A stretch of 64,000 nt of DNA, taken from assembly GCA_002162955.1 (NCBI GenBank), contig MABD01000034.1, positions 1-64,000 of the forward strand, given 5' to 3'. Made by a program: the position numbers and the translations under genes. Positions within the stretch are counted from its first letter, which is position 1; every line of letters begins with the position of its first letter. Positions 52,664-63,939 of the stretch are shown here, piece after piece. The notes under the pieces are model-generated. The model made no database searches and was not told the origin of the DNA. It saw nothing but the letters and a program-made list of their open reading frames with translations. The DNA is from Gammaproteobacteria bacterium 45_16_T64. GTDB taxonomy: Bacteria; Pseudomonadota; Gammaproteobacteria; Pseudomonadales; Ketobacteraceae.

Positions 52664-53923
52664 ATGAATCTCTCAGAACTAAAAAAACTACCTATAGCCG
52701 ACCTATTACAACTCGCCAACGACATGGGGTTAGACAACCTTGCTCGTACACGCAAACAAGATGTCATTTTTGCAATACTGAAACGTCACGCCAAGAGCGG
52801 TGAAGACATCTACGGCGAAGGTGTATTAGAAATATTACAAGATGGCTTTGGATTCTTACGATCTGCGGCAGGTTCTTATCTGGCAGGGCCCGATGACATT
52901 TACGTCTCCCCCAGCCAAATTCGTCGCTTCAATTTACGTACTGGCGACAGCGTTTCTGGAAAGATTCGCCCACCCAAAGATGGCGAACGTTATTTCGCAT
53001 TGCTCAAGGTTAACAATATCAACTTTGATCTACCCGAAAACGCCAAGAACAAAATCCTATTTGAAAACCTTACCCCTTTATTCCCGAACGAACGTTTATT
53101 GATGGAATTAGGTAACGGTAGTACTGAAGATATCACCGCACGTATTATTGACCTTGTGGCGCCTTTCGGTAAAGGCCAGCGTGGATTGATCGTTTCACCT
53201 CCGAAAGCAGGTAAAACGCTCATGTTGCAGAACATTGCGCAATCGATTACCCGCAACAACCCAGACTGTCACTTGATCGTACTTCTTATCGACGAACGTC
53301 CGGAAGAAGTAACAGAGATGAGCCGTACGGTAAGAGGCGAAGTTGTCGCCAGTACATTTGATGAGCCACCTGCCCGTCACGTACAAGTCGCTGAAATGGT
53401 TATCGAAAAAGCCAAACGCCTGGTTGAACACAAACAGGACGTGGTTATTCTATTGGATTCCATTACCCGTCTCGCACGTGCTTACAACACGGTTATCCCA
53501 TCCTCAGGTAAAGTCCTTACCGGTGGTGTTGATGCCCATGCACTAGAGCGTCCAAAACGTTTCTTTGGTGCTGCGCGTAACATCGAAGAAGGCGGAAGCT
53601 TAACGATCATGGCAACAGCCTTGGTTGATACTGGCTCCCGTATGGATGAAGTTATCTTTGAAGAATTTAAAGGTACCGGTAACCAAGAGCTTCACCTTGA
53701 TCGTCGTATTGCTGAGAAGCGTGTTTTCCCTGCAATCCACATCAACCGCTCCGGTACACGTCGTGAAGACTTACTGACAAGCGAAGAAGAACTGAAGAAA
53801 ATGTGGATCCTGCGTAAGATTCTACATCCGATGGATGAAATCGCCGCAATGGAATTCCTTATCGACAAGATGAAGGAAACTAAAACCAACGATGAATTCT
53901 TTGGTTCCATGAAACGTAAGTAA
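52664..53923 (+). CDS. rho: transcription termination factor Rho
   Basis: A 419-residue hexameric RNA/DNA helicase that ends transcription at C-rich unstructured RNA. Present are the N-terminal helical domain ([19 protein letters not shown]), the RNA-binding cold-shock domain ([15 protein letters not shown]), Walker A (PPKAGKT, about residue 180), Walker B ([10 protein letters not shown]), and the Q/R-loop region ([15 protein letters not shown]). The length is standard. It has no strong ribosome-binding site; it ends at an 11-bp terminator stem. Confidence 0.98.
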   Translation: MNLSELKKLPIADLLQLANDMGLDNLARTRKQDVIFAILKRHAKSGEDIYGEGVLEILQDGFGFLRSAAGSYLAGPDDIYVSPSQIRRFNLRTGDSVSGKIRPPKDGERYFALLKVNNINFDLPENAKNKILFENLTPLFPNERLLMELGNGSTEDITARIIDLVAPFGKGQRGLIVSPPKAGKTLMLQNIAQSITRNNPDCHLIVLLIDERPEEVTEMSRTVRGEVVASTFDEPPARHVQVAEMVIEKAKRLVEHKQDVVILLDSITRLARAYNTVIPSSGKVLTGGVDAHALERPKRFFGAARNIEEGGSLTIMATALVDTGSRMDEVIFEEFKGTGNQELHLDRRIAEKRVFPAIHINRSGTRREDLLTSEEELKKMWILRKILHPMDEIAAMEFLIDKMKETKTNDEFFGSMKRK

Positions 53924-53943
53924 TCATTTACTACGCTTCAATC

Positions 53944-53978
53944 GAAGCCCTAACCGTCACACGTTAGGGCTTCTTTGT
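53944..53978 (+). terminator. intrinsic terminator of rho
   Basis: GAAGCCCTAAC / GTTAGGGCTTC, a perfect 11-bp stem with an 8-base loop, followed by TTTG. Confidence 0.88.
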
Positions 53979-54004
53979 ATCCGACAGCCTGCTATGTTCA
54001 AATA

Positions 54005-55012
54005 ATGTCTTACCTCGTCACCATTCTGCCTCGACGACTGTTCCTCAACGTTGAAGATCACGAGACCATTCTGGAAGCTGCCCAAACCCATGGCGTTACC
54101 TTCCCCTATGGCTGTGATGCTGGCGCATGTTATGTTTGCGCTGGAGCACTGGAATCAGGATCGGTACATCTGCGAATTGAAGAACGAAACATTACGGCAG
54201 GGGAAGAAGATGCAGACGACGTGCTATTTTGTCTGGCCCAGCCAACATCCGATTGCCGTATTATAATGGAAGGGGTGCTCGCCCCTGGAGAATACCCAAT
54301 GATCAACGCCTCATGCCAAGTTACTCAGGTCACGCCCTTTGGCAATGATACTGTCGAGGTTACGCTACGCCTACCTGCGGGTAAAAAAGTAGAATTTCAC
54401 CCTGGCCAATACCTGCAAGTTATTTTAGACAAAGACACTCACTGTGCTTTCTCTATCGGCAACATCCCCAACCAGGAGCGCATCATCCAACTCTACGTTG
54501 GCTTTTCCGACAAAGATGAAACCTCTCACAGATTAAGAGAAGCCTTTACCGTAGGCAATGTCGTCAATATCGACCTACCCCACGGTCGCTGCTACTTGCA
54601 AGATACCAAGAGCACCCAACCACTCTATCTGATCGCTGGCAGTACCGGTATATCCCAAATCAAGAGCATTGCCGAACAATGTATCGCAGACCAGCTACCA
54701 CGGGACGTCCATATTTATTGGGGCGTACCGGCCGCTAACGGTTTATTTCTCGATCGCTATTTCCAACGCATTGCCAACGATAACGATCACGTACACTACA
54801 CCGCCGTCGTATCAGAACCCGATGATGAATGGCAAGGCCGCACCGGCTTTGTTCACAAAGCCATGCTGGAAGACACCACGGGGTTGGAAAATGCCGAAAT
54901 CATCTTATGTGGCTCCCCCGGTATGACTTACGCGGTTTTGGATGACCTTCTTGCTCAGGGTGTAAAAGAAGAGCAGGTACAATCCGATGTATTCGAGTAC
55001 GCTCCACGCTAG
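54005..55012 (+). CDS. 2Fe-2S ferredoxin-NAD(P)H reductase
   Basis: A 335-residue electron-transfer protein with an N-terminal plant-type ferredoxin domain (cluster Cys in CDAGACYVC and LFCLAQ) and a C-terminal ferredoxin-NADP reductase-like module (FAD part CAFSIGN, NAD part IAGSTGISQIKSI, and CGSPGM). It resembles the CDP-6-deoxy-glucoseen reductase / flavin reductase type encoded next to rho and ubiD in several gammaproteobacteria. ATG 54005 (MSYLVTILPRR) is the family start; an upstream TTG is unlikely. Its electron acceptor here is not known. Confidence 0.85.
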   Translation: MSYLVTILPRRLFLNVEDHETILEAAQTHGVTFPYGCDAGACYVCAGALESGSVHLRIEERNITAGEEDADDVLFCLAQPTSDCRIIMEGVLAPGEYPMINASCQVTQVTPFGNDTVEVTLRLPAGKKVEFHPGQYLQVILDKDTHCAFSIGNIPNQERIIQLYVGFSDKDETSHRLREAFTVGNVVNIDLPHGRCYLQDTKSTQPLYLIAGSTGISQIKSIAEQCIADQLPRDVHIYWGVPAANGLFLDRYFQRIANDNDHVHYTAVVSEPDDEWQGRTGFVHKAMLEDTTGLENAEIILCGSPGMTYAVLDDLLAQGVKEEQVQSDVFEYAPR

Positions 55013-55020
55013 AGCAACTC

Positions 55021-55056
55021 GGTGATCATTTATCCCCTTGGTTAAATGGTCACGCC
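55021..55056. terminator. stem-loop after the ferredoxin-reductase gene
   Basis: GTGATCATTTA and TAAATGGTCAC pair over 11 bp with one G-U, shortly after the stop. No U-tract follows, so it may only be a hairpin. Confidence 0.4.
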
Positions 55057-55214
55057 GACTTCCGGCCAAACTTTCTCGATACCCCCTCCCCGTACTGCTC
55101 ACAAACCGCAAAATGACACAACACCCACGTTGTCTCCTGAGCAGTTTGGCCAATAATTTTGGTTCTTTCTGCCCTGTCCCTTTCTTCATCAACCCCCTAA
55201 CCTAGGATCAATAA

Positions 55215-57296
<2,082 letters not shown>

Positions 57297-57299
57297 TTA

Positions 57300-57340
57300 A
57301 GCCCCCCCCTTACGCTACCAACGGCGCGAGGGGGCCACTA
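57300..57340. terminator. GC-rich stem-loop between convergent genes
   Basis: Runs of C (after 57301) and G (near 57330) with CGC/GCG inner pairs form an imperfect stem of about 12 bp between fadH and the small lipoprotein gene. It can serve both directions. Confidence 0.5.
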
Positions 57341-57346
57341 CCGTCT

Positions 57347-57592
57347 TTAGAATGAAGGCGGTGGTGGTGGCGTATGATGCATTGTATGTACACTCGCCGC
57401 ATTGCCTGCCTGCGCAGCTGCATTACCAGCTTGATGTGCTGCTCGATGAGTCTGCGTAGAATATGCATCACTGGATGAGCAACTTACTTGTTGCTGCTCT
57501 TTATCATAACAAGTTGTCACATAATGTCTCGACCCCGTTGAACAACCAACAAGACTTAACGCAAATACCATTGCACTAATTTTCAATTTCAT
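57347..57592 (-). CDS. small lipoprotein
   Basis: An 81-residue predicted lipoprotein: signal peptide with lipobox LVGCST (Cys17), a CSSSDAYSTQTHR segment, a helix-like alanine/asparagine repeat (AGNAAAQAGNAAS) and a proline tail (PPPPPSF). No family recognised. It ends opposite fadH. Confidence 0.6.
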   Translation of the reverse strand: MKLKISAMVFALSLVGCSTGSRHYVTTCYDKEQQQVSCSSSDAYSTQTHRAAHQAGNAAAQAGNAASVHTMHHTPPPPPSF

Positions 57593-57741
57593 CTTTAACT
57601 ATTCTCATCCAATTTATTAGTTATATTAATTTTTTAAATTCAACATCCTATCCTGCAAGCCGGACAGTATCATGCTCGCAATCTATCCTAAAAGTTTCAA
57701 AAACCACATCACTAAAAAGTTTATTTACCACCATGATTCGG

Positions 57742-58188
57742 CTAATTGTTATATTTGACTCTCACCCTCACACCAGGCCCTTTTCTTTTCGACAGAAAGA
57801 CCTCATGCTTGATGCTATAAACTTCTGCCCCAAACATCGCAACACCAGGAAACCGTCCAAAAGGACCACATCCGAATAGTATGCCCGCAACCTTGCGAGC
57901 GATTTCATTGTCTTTTTCTTGATAATTGACACTTTGTAAAACACCATCTGATTGTATATCCAGAGTATAAACATAACTCTGATTTACCATAACGACTGGC
58001 TTTTCATTTGCCACACACTTATCGATTTTTTTAATTACGTTGGGGCGATAATTATTATCTAAAGCAACTCGCCTCATATTCTCTGATGCTGACTCACCCC
58101 CAACGCTCTCTGCAGGTATATTCAAATTCAAACAATATGTCGATGTAGACAGCAACATGAAAACAAACGTAAACGCTAATCTATACAT
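57742..58188 (-). CDS. small exported protein
   Basis: A 148-residue protein with a signal peptide (about residues 1-19) and a compact domain containing YVYTLDIQSDGVLQSVNY and a Cys pair (C83 region and FGCGPFG). It faintly resembles TonB-C-like or 'energy transducer' domains, but I cannot assign it. It starts eight bases after the stop of the 58197-58424 lipoprotein gene and is probably in one operon with it. Confidence 0.55.
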   Translation of the reverse strand: MYRLAFTFVFMLLSTSTYCLNLNIPAESVGGESASENMRRVALDNNYRPNVIKKIDKCVANEKPVVMVNQSYVYTLDIQSDGVLQSVNYQEKDNEIARKVAGILFGCGPFGRFPGVAMFGAEVYSIKHEVFLSKRKGPGVRVRVKYNN

Positions 58189-58196
58189 GTAATAAT

Positions 58197-58424
58197 CTAC
58201 CTAACTTTACAGGACACTGAAATATTATCTTCGTAGTCACTTCCGCCACCACTGCCCAGTGTCGTACCAAATCCATCCCTGTCCATATTCATCGTTTGCT
58301 GCGCCCAAGCGGCTTCCTGACGACAATATTCATCCATATCTAGCTCATCACCGTTCATCGGCATATGACTAGCACAGCCCACTATCATGAGATAAGGAAA
58401 TCCAATAGCCATTACTTTTTTCAT
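58197..58424 (-). CDS. small lipoprotein
   Basis: A 75-residue lipoprotein with a signal peptide and lipobox IVGCAS (Cys17), an acidic first half (GDELDMDEYC), a Cys-containing end (ISVSCKVR). Function unknown. Its start is two bases after the stop of the DUF2809 gene. Confidence 0.6.
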   Translation of the reverse strand: MKKVMAIGFPYLMIVGCASHMPMNGDELDMDEYCRQEAAWAQQTMNMDRDGFGTTLGSGGGSDYEDNISVSCKVR

Positions 58425-58426
58425 CG

Positions 58427-58849
58427 TTACTTCTCACCACTTCTATTTAACATTCGCGGTATCGAGCGTAGGCCTAAACAACCCAACCCCACACCAACCA
58501 CATAACAAACCAAATCACTGACCTTAAAACCGAACCCCAGCACCAACCCACCCAACGTATTCTGTCGAATCCCATCAATCCAAGGTGCGTGGTATAACTG
58601 AGAAAATTCAATCGCAAAGGCAAATACAATCGCAACTCCCGCCGCCTGCCTGATCTTCCAATGCGGAAATACTGCACACACAAGAAAGAACACCATCATT
58701 GCCCAGATGGTATCGCCACTATAAAGTGCTAGAAACTCCGGTAATTCCACTAACGGGGAGCGCGATAACAGACCGGCACCCATGGACACAACCGTAAGCC
58801 CCAAAAAGCCCAGTCTACGTTTTAAGGTTTTGTTCAAGGTATTATCCAT
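58427..58849 (-). CDS. DUF2809 membrane protein
   Basis: A 140-residue integral membrane protein with four helices and the DUF2809 pattern (GDTIWAMMVFFLVCAVFP, FAIEFSQLYHAPWID, LGFGFKVSDLVCYVVG). Function unknown. The ends of neighbouring genes are two to seven bases away, so it belongs to the minus-strand cluster of small genes. Confidence 0.8.
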   Translation of the reverse strand: MDNTLNKTLKRRLGFLGLTVVSMGAGLLSRSPLVELPEFLALYSGDTIWAMMVFFLVCAVFPHWKIRQAAGVAIVFAFAIEFSQLYHAPWIDGIRQNTLGGLVLGFGFKVSDLVCYVVGVGLGCLGLRSIPRMLNRSGEK

Positions 58850-58855
58850 AAAAAT

Positions 58856-59158
58856 TCACTGAATGCGCTTTTTCGCCCAACCCACATACTTCGCTATAAC
58901 TTCATTCCCCTGTAGCAACGCCAAGGTATTCAGGTATCGGCCTAGCTCTTTTTCAGAAAACTGCTTATGAATAAAGGAGTGGCATTGTCGACATACGTCA
59001 ATGCCATTGCCCCGCATTTCATCTCGCGTAAAGTTTTTTTTAAACCACTTGTTGCTGTGACACGTCTTAGGGATTAGATGATGAAATGTAATAAGCTGAG
59101 AAGTACCACATAGACTACATTGTTCTGACATTACTGTTTCCAGATGGGTAACACTCAC
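58856..59158 (-). CDS. HNH-like zinc-binding protein
   Basis: A 100-residue protein with an HNH-nuclease-like zinc domain: CSLCGT, HHLIPKTCHSNKW and CRQCHSFIH give two CxxC pairs and the histidine pair of an HNH fold. Short members like this can be nucleases or nuclease-like regulators. It starts at GTG 59158, overlapping the upstream gene by four bases; an ATG at 59131 gives a shorter version. Function not assigned. Confidence 0.7.
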   Translation of the reverse strand: MSVTHLETVMSEQCSLCGTSQLITFHHLIPKTCHSNKWFKKNFTRDEMRGNGIDVCRQCHSFIHKQFSEKELGRYLNTLALLQGNEVIAKYVGWAKKRIQ

Positions 59159-59490
59159 AAACCCAAATAACTGCCAATCTCGAACATATCAGGGCGACCT
59201 TCTTCATGACCAAAATAACAAACATCTTCCATTGCACCGGTCTCTGTGTCCAAGATACCTACGACAAAATCACACTTATGCTCTTTGGCCAAATCATAAA
59301 GAAAAATTAACGGCTTCTTCAATCCATTTTTTGATGTGACGGTCATATTGACCCCAACGAAGCCTTCAGCAATCTGATTGACCAACTTGGTTTTTTCATT
59401 CTTATTGCCGATCCAAGGAACAATGGCTTCCACCATCGGCTCAGCAACATCTTCAAGCTCTTCAGCTTCGATATAAATATACAATTCCAT
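59155..59490 (-). CDS. hypothetical protein
   Basis: A 111-residue acidic cytoplasmic protein, no recognised family. It has an alpha/beta look (LYIYIEAEELEDVAEPMVEAI; HKCDFVVGILDTETG). It overlaps the HNH-like gene by four bases and starts 25 bases after hemY's stop, so it may be transcribed with the heme operon. Confidence 0.55.
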   Translation of the reverse strand: MELYIYIEAEELEDVAEPMVEAIVPWIGNKNEKTKLVNQIAEGFVGVNMTVTSKNGLKKPLIFLYDLAKEHKCDFVVGILDTETGAMEDVCYFGHEEGRPDMFEIGSYLGL

Positions 59491-59515
59491 ATTCTTTCCA
59501 ACAATGTACGACAGA

Positions 59516-60775
59516 TTATGCGTCTTGAGCAGTTTCAGGCATGGGTAAATCTGGTAGACGTTCAGAGATCATCGCTAGGCCTTTTTGAAAACACTCATTA
59601 CTATTTTCATGCTCCCCTAGATGACTAAGCAAACGCCCAAGTTCACCAAAACCGGCAGCGCTTTGACGACTTCTCAAACTGGATTCAAAATAGGTGCGTG
59701 CCTTTCCCCAGTCTTTATTTAACAAACTGATTCTGCCGAGGGACAGTAGCAACATCGCATTATTAGGCCGTTGCTGTAACCAGGTTTCTGCATTTAATAA
59801 TTGCTGCGCAGGGTCATCGCCATTCACCATACCATAGAGTGCAACCAAGCCATCATCCCAGTCTTTGCGCAAAAAACGCAAAATGACATTTTCAGCTTCT
59901 GCATCCGCATTGAGTGCAATCAGACAGGTGCAGTACTCTTTCAACAATAGAGGCGTCTGGCGCATTTTCTTCGTGACTTTATCCCACGCGAGATGTAACT
60001 GCTCTAACTCTGCGCTCTCACTAATGCCTCTTACTGCACGCTTAAGTAACCCTTGATATCCCTGGAGAGATATTGCCAAAAATTCATCTTGAGTAAATAC
60101 TTTACGCTTTTTGATATCAGGGAATAACTCAACCAGATGTTCCCAATCATTTAGTTCAACATACACCTCTGCCATCATTTTGATGACGTAGCCGTAACTG
60201 GGGGAGCGCTTCTCATCTTTAAGCATCATCAGCGTCGCTAAGCATTGCTCCCACTGGCCACTTTCAAACTGTAGACGAGCCTTTGTTAGTCCAATGGCAA
60301 TATCCACGCCCTTAATAGACTGATGAGCTTGCCGTAAATAATCATCTCGACGGTCATCCTCACCCTGCTCATGGGCAGCCTGTGCTGCAGTAATATAATT
60401 CACTAACGGGGTTTCATTTTTCTTGGCTGACTTTTGCAATAATTTCTCTGCGTTACTCCAGTTGCCTTCCGCTAACGCGACCAAACCTTCCGTTGTTTTT
60501 TTACTGGCGCTACGTTGCCCGCGCTTGCCATCAAATATCCATTCAAAGAAACGGTAGACGTTCGATACCACGATGATAATCAGTCCAATCGAAAGCAGCA
60601 GAAAAAATGCCGATATCGATAATGAGCTTTCAAAAATTTTATTGCCAAACCGAACAAGCAGATAACCTGCATTGTCATCTAGTACACTCGCCGCCCATAC
60701 CGTAAGCGCGCTACCAATCACCAAAAAAAGCAAGGTAGATGGCTTCAAGGTTATCCATCGAAAAAATGTTGCCAT
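59516..60775 (-). CDS. hemY: HemY-like TPR membrane protein
   Basis: A 419-residue inner-membrane protein of the heme-operon HemY family (not the protoporphyrinogen oxidase of the same name). Two membrane helices near the N-terminus (residues 9-28 and 40-66) are followed by cytoplasmic TPR-like repeats. It is thought to act in heme synthesis or its regulation. Nine bases downstream of hemX. Confidence 0.88.
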   Translation of the reverse strand: MATFFRWITLKPSTLLFLVIGSALTVWAASVLDDNAGYLLVRFGNKIFESSLSISAFFLLLSIGLIIIVVSNVYRFFEWIFDGKRGQRSASKKTTEGLVALAEGNWSNAEKLLQKSAKKNETPLVNYITAAQAAHEQGEDDRRDDYLRQAHQSIKGVDIAIGLTKARLQFESGQWEQCLATLMMLKDEKRSPSYGYVIKMMAEVYVELNDWEHLVELFPDIKKRKVFTQDEFLAISLQGYQGLLKRAVRGISESAELEQLHLAWDKVTKKMRQTPLLLKEYCTCLIALNADAEAENVILRFLRKDWDDGLVALYGMVNGDDPAQQLLNAETWLQQRPNNAMLLLSLGRISLLNKDWGKARTYFESSLRSRQSAAGFGELGRLLSHLGEHENSNECFQKGLAMISERLPDLPMPETAQDA

Positions 60776-60784
60776 GATAACCCC

Positions 60785-62089
60785 CTACTGCTGACTGTTG
60801 GTAGATGATGACTCGGTGTCTAGCTGACTACGCTGAAGCTCTCTATCCACTTTCTCTTGTTGCCAGTATTCACGGAAAACCTGCAAGGCTCGCACTGACT
60901 GTTCAATGCTCGGTACGTTAGCCACCATATCCTTCGCGATTAACCGATCCAACTCCGCTACCACCGCTTGAGTCTCTGGCACCGCAACATTTAGGTGCTC
61001 TGAAATACGTTTGCGCGCTTGCTCTAGGCTCAGTTTATAACCTACATAATCGGTTCGAAGCAGTGTTAACTGCGCCTGCTCTAACAATACATAGATATTT
61101 TGGCGTAAATATTCTTGCTGGTCAGCACGCAAAAAGGGTTTGATTTCTGCATCGCCAATGGTTTCCACACGATAAAGTGATTGAGCAAAACCACTCAATT
61201 TGCCAATAAAGCGATCCCATGGACCCATCGCCACACTATCACTTGCTTCTATTACATCACTGGTGCTTTTGGTGTCTGGTTCTGCCACATAAGTCACCAT
61301 CGCCTTTTCCAAACCCGCTACCCGGCCGATTAACGCCTCTATCACTGCGAAGTTCCCTTCGGTATCCACTGCGCTCGTCGCGGCTGCACGTAATGCAATA
61401 AGATCCTGGGTTAATGCCGCGCGTAATTTTCGTGTCGCAGGCTCACGCATATCACGAACCAAGTCATCCGCTTCCGTTAATAATGCCAATGCGCCATCGA
61501 CATCACTTAGTAGACTCAAGCGCTGCTCCGCAACCACCACAAAATGCTCAGCCTCTTTCAGCATCCAATCTATTCGATGAGCACCCGTTAGCTCTGTCAC
61601 CTGAGTTTCAAACGATGCCACCCTAGCGAGCACCTGCTCATCAGACTTGCGCATACGTTGTAACTGCTCTGCCTGTTGCGCATCTTTGCTGTTAATCTGA
61701 TTTAACAACGTCGTCAATTCAGCAATTTGGTTTCGTTGCTGCTGCAACGTACGGTCTATTTCTTGTTGCGCTAGCTGTTGCTGCACGGCACTTTGTTGGG
61801 TGCTATACCAGACCCACCCAGCAGCGCCGCCAGCGGCGAGTGCCACCACAAACGACAGTGTTATAAAAATTTTACTCAACGCGCTCATACCTTTTTTGGG
61901 TAATACGGGAGTCGCCGCTGCTACCGAGGCAGGGCGTTCTATTGATGCTGATTGACTTACAGATGAATCCGCATCAGACATGCTGGCCGAATTGGCTTCA
62001 GAGTATGCAGATTGCGCAAAATTTGTTGGCGCTGGCTTATCACCCGACCCCATATCCACTGGTTCCTTTTCTAGATCTTCTGTTGTCAT
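60785..62089 (-). CDS. hemX: HemX-like membrane protein
   Basis: A 434-residue protein of the HemX family, often labelled uroporphyrinogen-III C-methyltransferase-like but lacking the SAM-binding motifs of true CysG/CobA. A disordered N-terminus is followed by one membrane helix (about residues 72-92), a coiled coil (about residues 95-145) and a helical domain. Sits in the order hemC-hemD-hemX-hemY. Role in heme synthesis is accepted but the mechanism is not clear. Confidence 0.9.
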   Translation of the reverse strand: MTTEDLEKEPVDMGSGDKPAPTNFAQSAYSEANSASMSDADSSVSQSASIERPASVAAATPVLPKKGMSALSKIFITLSFVVALAAGGAAGWVWYSTQQSAVQQQLAQQEIDRTLQQQRNQIAELTTLLNQINSKDAQQAEQLQRMRKSDEQVLARVASFETQVTELTGAHRIDWMLKEAEHFVVVAEQRLSLLSDVDGALALLTEADDLVRDMREPATRKLRAALTQDLIALRAAATSAVDTEGNFAVIEALIGRVAGLEKAMVTYVAEPDTKSTSDVIEASDSVAMGPWDRFIGKLSGFAQSLYRVETIGDAEIKPFLRADQQEYLRQNIYVLLEQAQLTLLRTDYVGYKLSLEQARKRISEHLNVAVPETQAVVAELDRLIAKDMVANVPSIEQSVRALQVFREYWQQEKVDRELQRSQLDTESSSTNSQQ

Positions 62090-62101
62090 TGTTAGCGTTC
62101 T

Positions 62102-62905
62102 TTAGTCTGTTATATGCTGCTCAAGGCAGGATGCAATCGCATGATCAGACGGATTCTCTGCTAACCATACGTCCTCAAATCCCTTCTGTTGTGCGAACTC
62201 CGCCAAACGCTGGCTCACCACTAACACCGGTATCTTATATAGTGCACTTTCTATGCCTGACTCACCCGTCGCAACCGAGGCTGTTTTTACCATAGAGATC
62301 AGGTTCTTTAGACCGTCACCACTGGTTACTACAATGGCTTTTTTACTCGAAGAGCACAACCATTGGCCTAGAATATTTGGATCAACCGCAGGTTTTTTAC
62401 GCTCGTATAACTCCAAATAATCAACTACAGCACCACGTTCACGTAAGGTATTTGCCATCAGCTCACGACCGCTCACCCCCCTGAGAATCAACACCTTGTG
62501 TTCATTTAGGTCCTGCAAGCTGTCCAGTGCCAACACTCCCTCAGAGTGGCTAGCACCTTTAGGAAACTGGATCTCCCCTAACCCCCAATTCTGCATAGCA
62601 TTATAGGTTGCAGGGCCCACGGCAATCCATTGTTGCTGCACTGGCCATTGTGGCCAAAAATCTGCGATACACTCCAGTCCAAACCTAGCAGCATTCGCCG
62701 ACACACAGATCACGTGTGAGTATAGGTCCAAACTGGCAATAGATTCGTTCTCTTGCGGCGACAATATCCTGGGGACAATCTCCAGGGTCGGCATCAGCAC
62801 TGGGCTCATGCCTTGTGTACGCAATGTATCAGCCAAGGACAAGGCTTGCTGCTCTGGTCGAGTCACCAGCACAGACAGCGATAAGGCAGCAACGTCTTTT
62901 CCCAC
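62102..62905 (-). CDS. hemD: uroporphyrinogen-III synthase
   Basis: Cyclises hydroxymethylbilane with inversion of ring D to uroporphyrinogen III in the cytoplasm. A 267-residue protein with the two-lobed HemD pattern: VLVTRPEQQALSLADTL at the start, FSKGASHSEG-like segment (PKGASHSEGVL), and SGDGLKNL. HemD is poorly conserved, but its place between hemC and hemX is decisive. Confidence 0.93.
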   Translation of the reverse strand: MGKDVAALSLSVLVTRPEQQALSLADTLRTQGMSPVLMPTLEIVPRILSPQENESIASLDLYSHVICVSANAARFGLECIADFWPQWPVQQQWIAVGPATYNAMQNWGLGEIQFPKGASHSEGVLALDSLQDLNEHKVLILRGVSGRELMANTLRERGAVVDYLELYERKKPAVDPNILGQWLCSSSKKAIVVTSGDGLKNLISMVKTASVATGESGIESALYKIPVLVVSQRLAEFAQQKGFEDVWLAENPSDHAIASCLEQHITD

Positions 62906-62906
62906 G

Positions 62907-63839
62907 CTATTGATCTGCGTAGAGCTTTTCTAGTATATCTTTAGCACCGGAAGCCAGTAGCTGATCCGCGAGCTGCCGGCCCAGCGCAACCGCACTGTCT
63001 CTAGGGCCAGACACTTCGTCCCGTACCATCTGGCTACCATCTGGCTCCCCGACTAAACCCCGCAAGGTTATCTGATCTCCCACCAACTCTGAGTACCCGG
63101 CTATCGGTACCTGACAACCACCTTCGAGGCGATTATTCATCGCACGCTCTGCAGACACACGCGTCCAGGTATCGGGGTCATTTAATGGGGCTAACAAGGC
63201 AAGTGTTTCTTGATCATCAGTACGGCACTCAATGCCTACCGCACCCTGTCCAACCGCTGGCAAACTCACCTCTGGCGCCATGGCCGATGAAATCCGATGC
63301 TCCATCCCCAATCGCTTGAGTCCTGCTGCCGCGAGGATAATCGCGTCATATCGACCGTCATCTAACTTGGCTAAACGAGAATTGACATTACCCCGCAGCT
63401 CCAATATCTCTATGTCAGGTCGCGACTCTTTTATTTGGCATTGCCGACGCATGGAGCAGGTGCCCACCTTAGCGCCTTCAGGTAATTCGTCGAGGCTCTT
63501 GTATTTGTTTGACACAAACGCATCCCGTGGATCTTCACGCTCACAAATCACGTGTAACCCTAACCCTTCAGGAAACTCGACCGGTACATCCTTCATTGAA
63601 TGTACTGCTATGTCCGCTCGATTTTCTAACATCGCGACTTCCAGCTCCTTCACAAACAAACCTTTACCCCCCACTTTAGCCAATGGAGTATCGAGGATTT
63701 TGTCGCCTTTCGTTGTCATTCCTAACAACTCGACTTCTAACCCCTCGTGCAGTGCCTCCAGGCGGGCTTTAACATATTCAGCCTGCCACATAGCAAGAGG
63801 ACTTTTTCGAGTAGCAATACGAAGGATTTTACTGGTCAT
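62907..63839 (-). CDS. hemC: hydroxymethylbilane synthase (porphobilinogen deaminase)
   Basis: Joins four porphobilinogens into hydroxymethylbilane. A 310-residue protein with [22 protein letters not shown], the arginine-rich RRQCQI and the dipyrromethane-cofactor cysteine in GGCQVPI. One base separates it from hemD. It is the first gene of the hemCDXY operon and lies downstream of the AlgR-like gene. Confidence 0.97.
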   Translation of the reverse strand: MTSKILRIATRKSPLAMWQAEYVKARLEALHEGLEVELLGMTTKGDKILDTPLAKVGGKGLFVKELEVAMLENRADIAVHSMKDVPVEFPEGLGLHVICEREDPRDAFVSNKYKSLDELPEGAKVGTCSMRRQCQIKESRPDIEILELRGNVNSRLAKLDDGRYDAIILAAAGLKRLGMEHRISSAMAPEVSLPAVGQGAVGIECRTDDQETLALLAPLNDPDTWTRVSAERAMNNRLEGGCQVPIAGYSELVGDQITLRGLVGEPDGSQMVRDEVSGPRDSAVALGRQLADQLLASGAKDILEKLYADQ

Positions 63840-63939
63840 AAGCGGGGTTCCACGGGGCTATCTTGATCACAAACACGTTAAAAGAACAATAGGTGGGTAA
63901 CCTACCATAGCCCCAGCGGTTTCGCTAATGAAGGGGGCC

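Noticed and set aside
60785-62089. HemX as a real uroporphyrinogen-III methyltransferase
   Set aside because: The sequence has a membrane helix and coiled coil but none of the SAM-binding or catalytic motifs of CysG/CobA; the common label is misleading.
63232-63900. 222-codon plus-strand frame over hemC
   Set aside because: A long antisense frame of hemC; the hemC protein on the other strand has every conserved motif.
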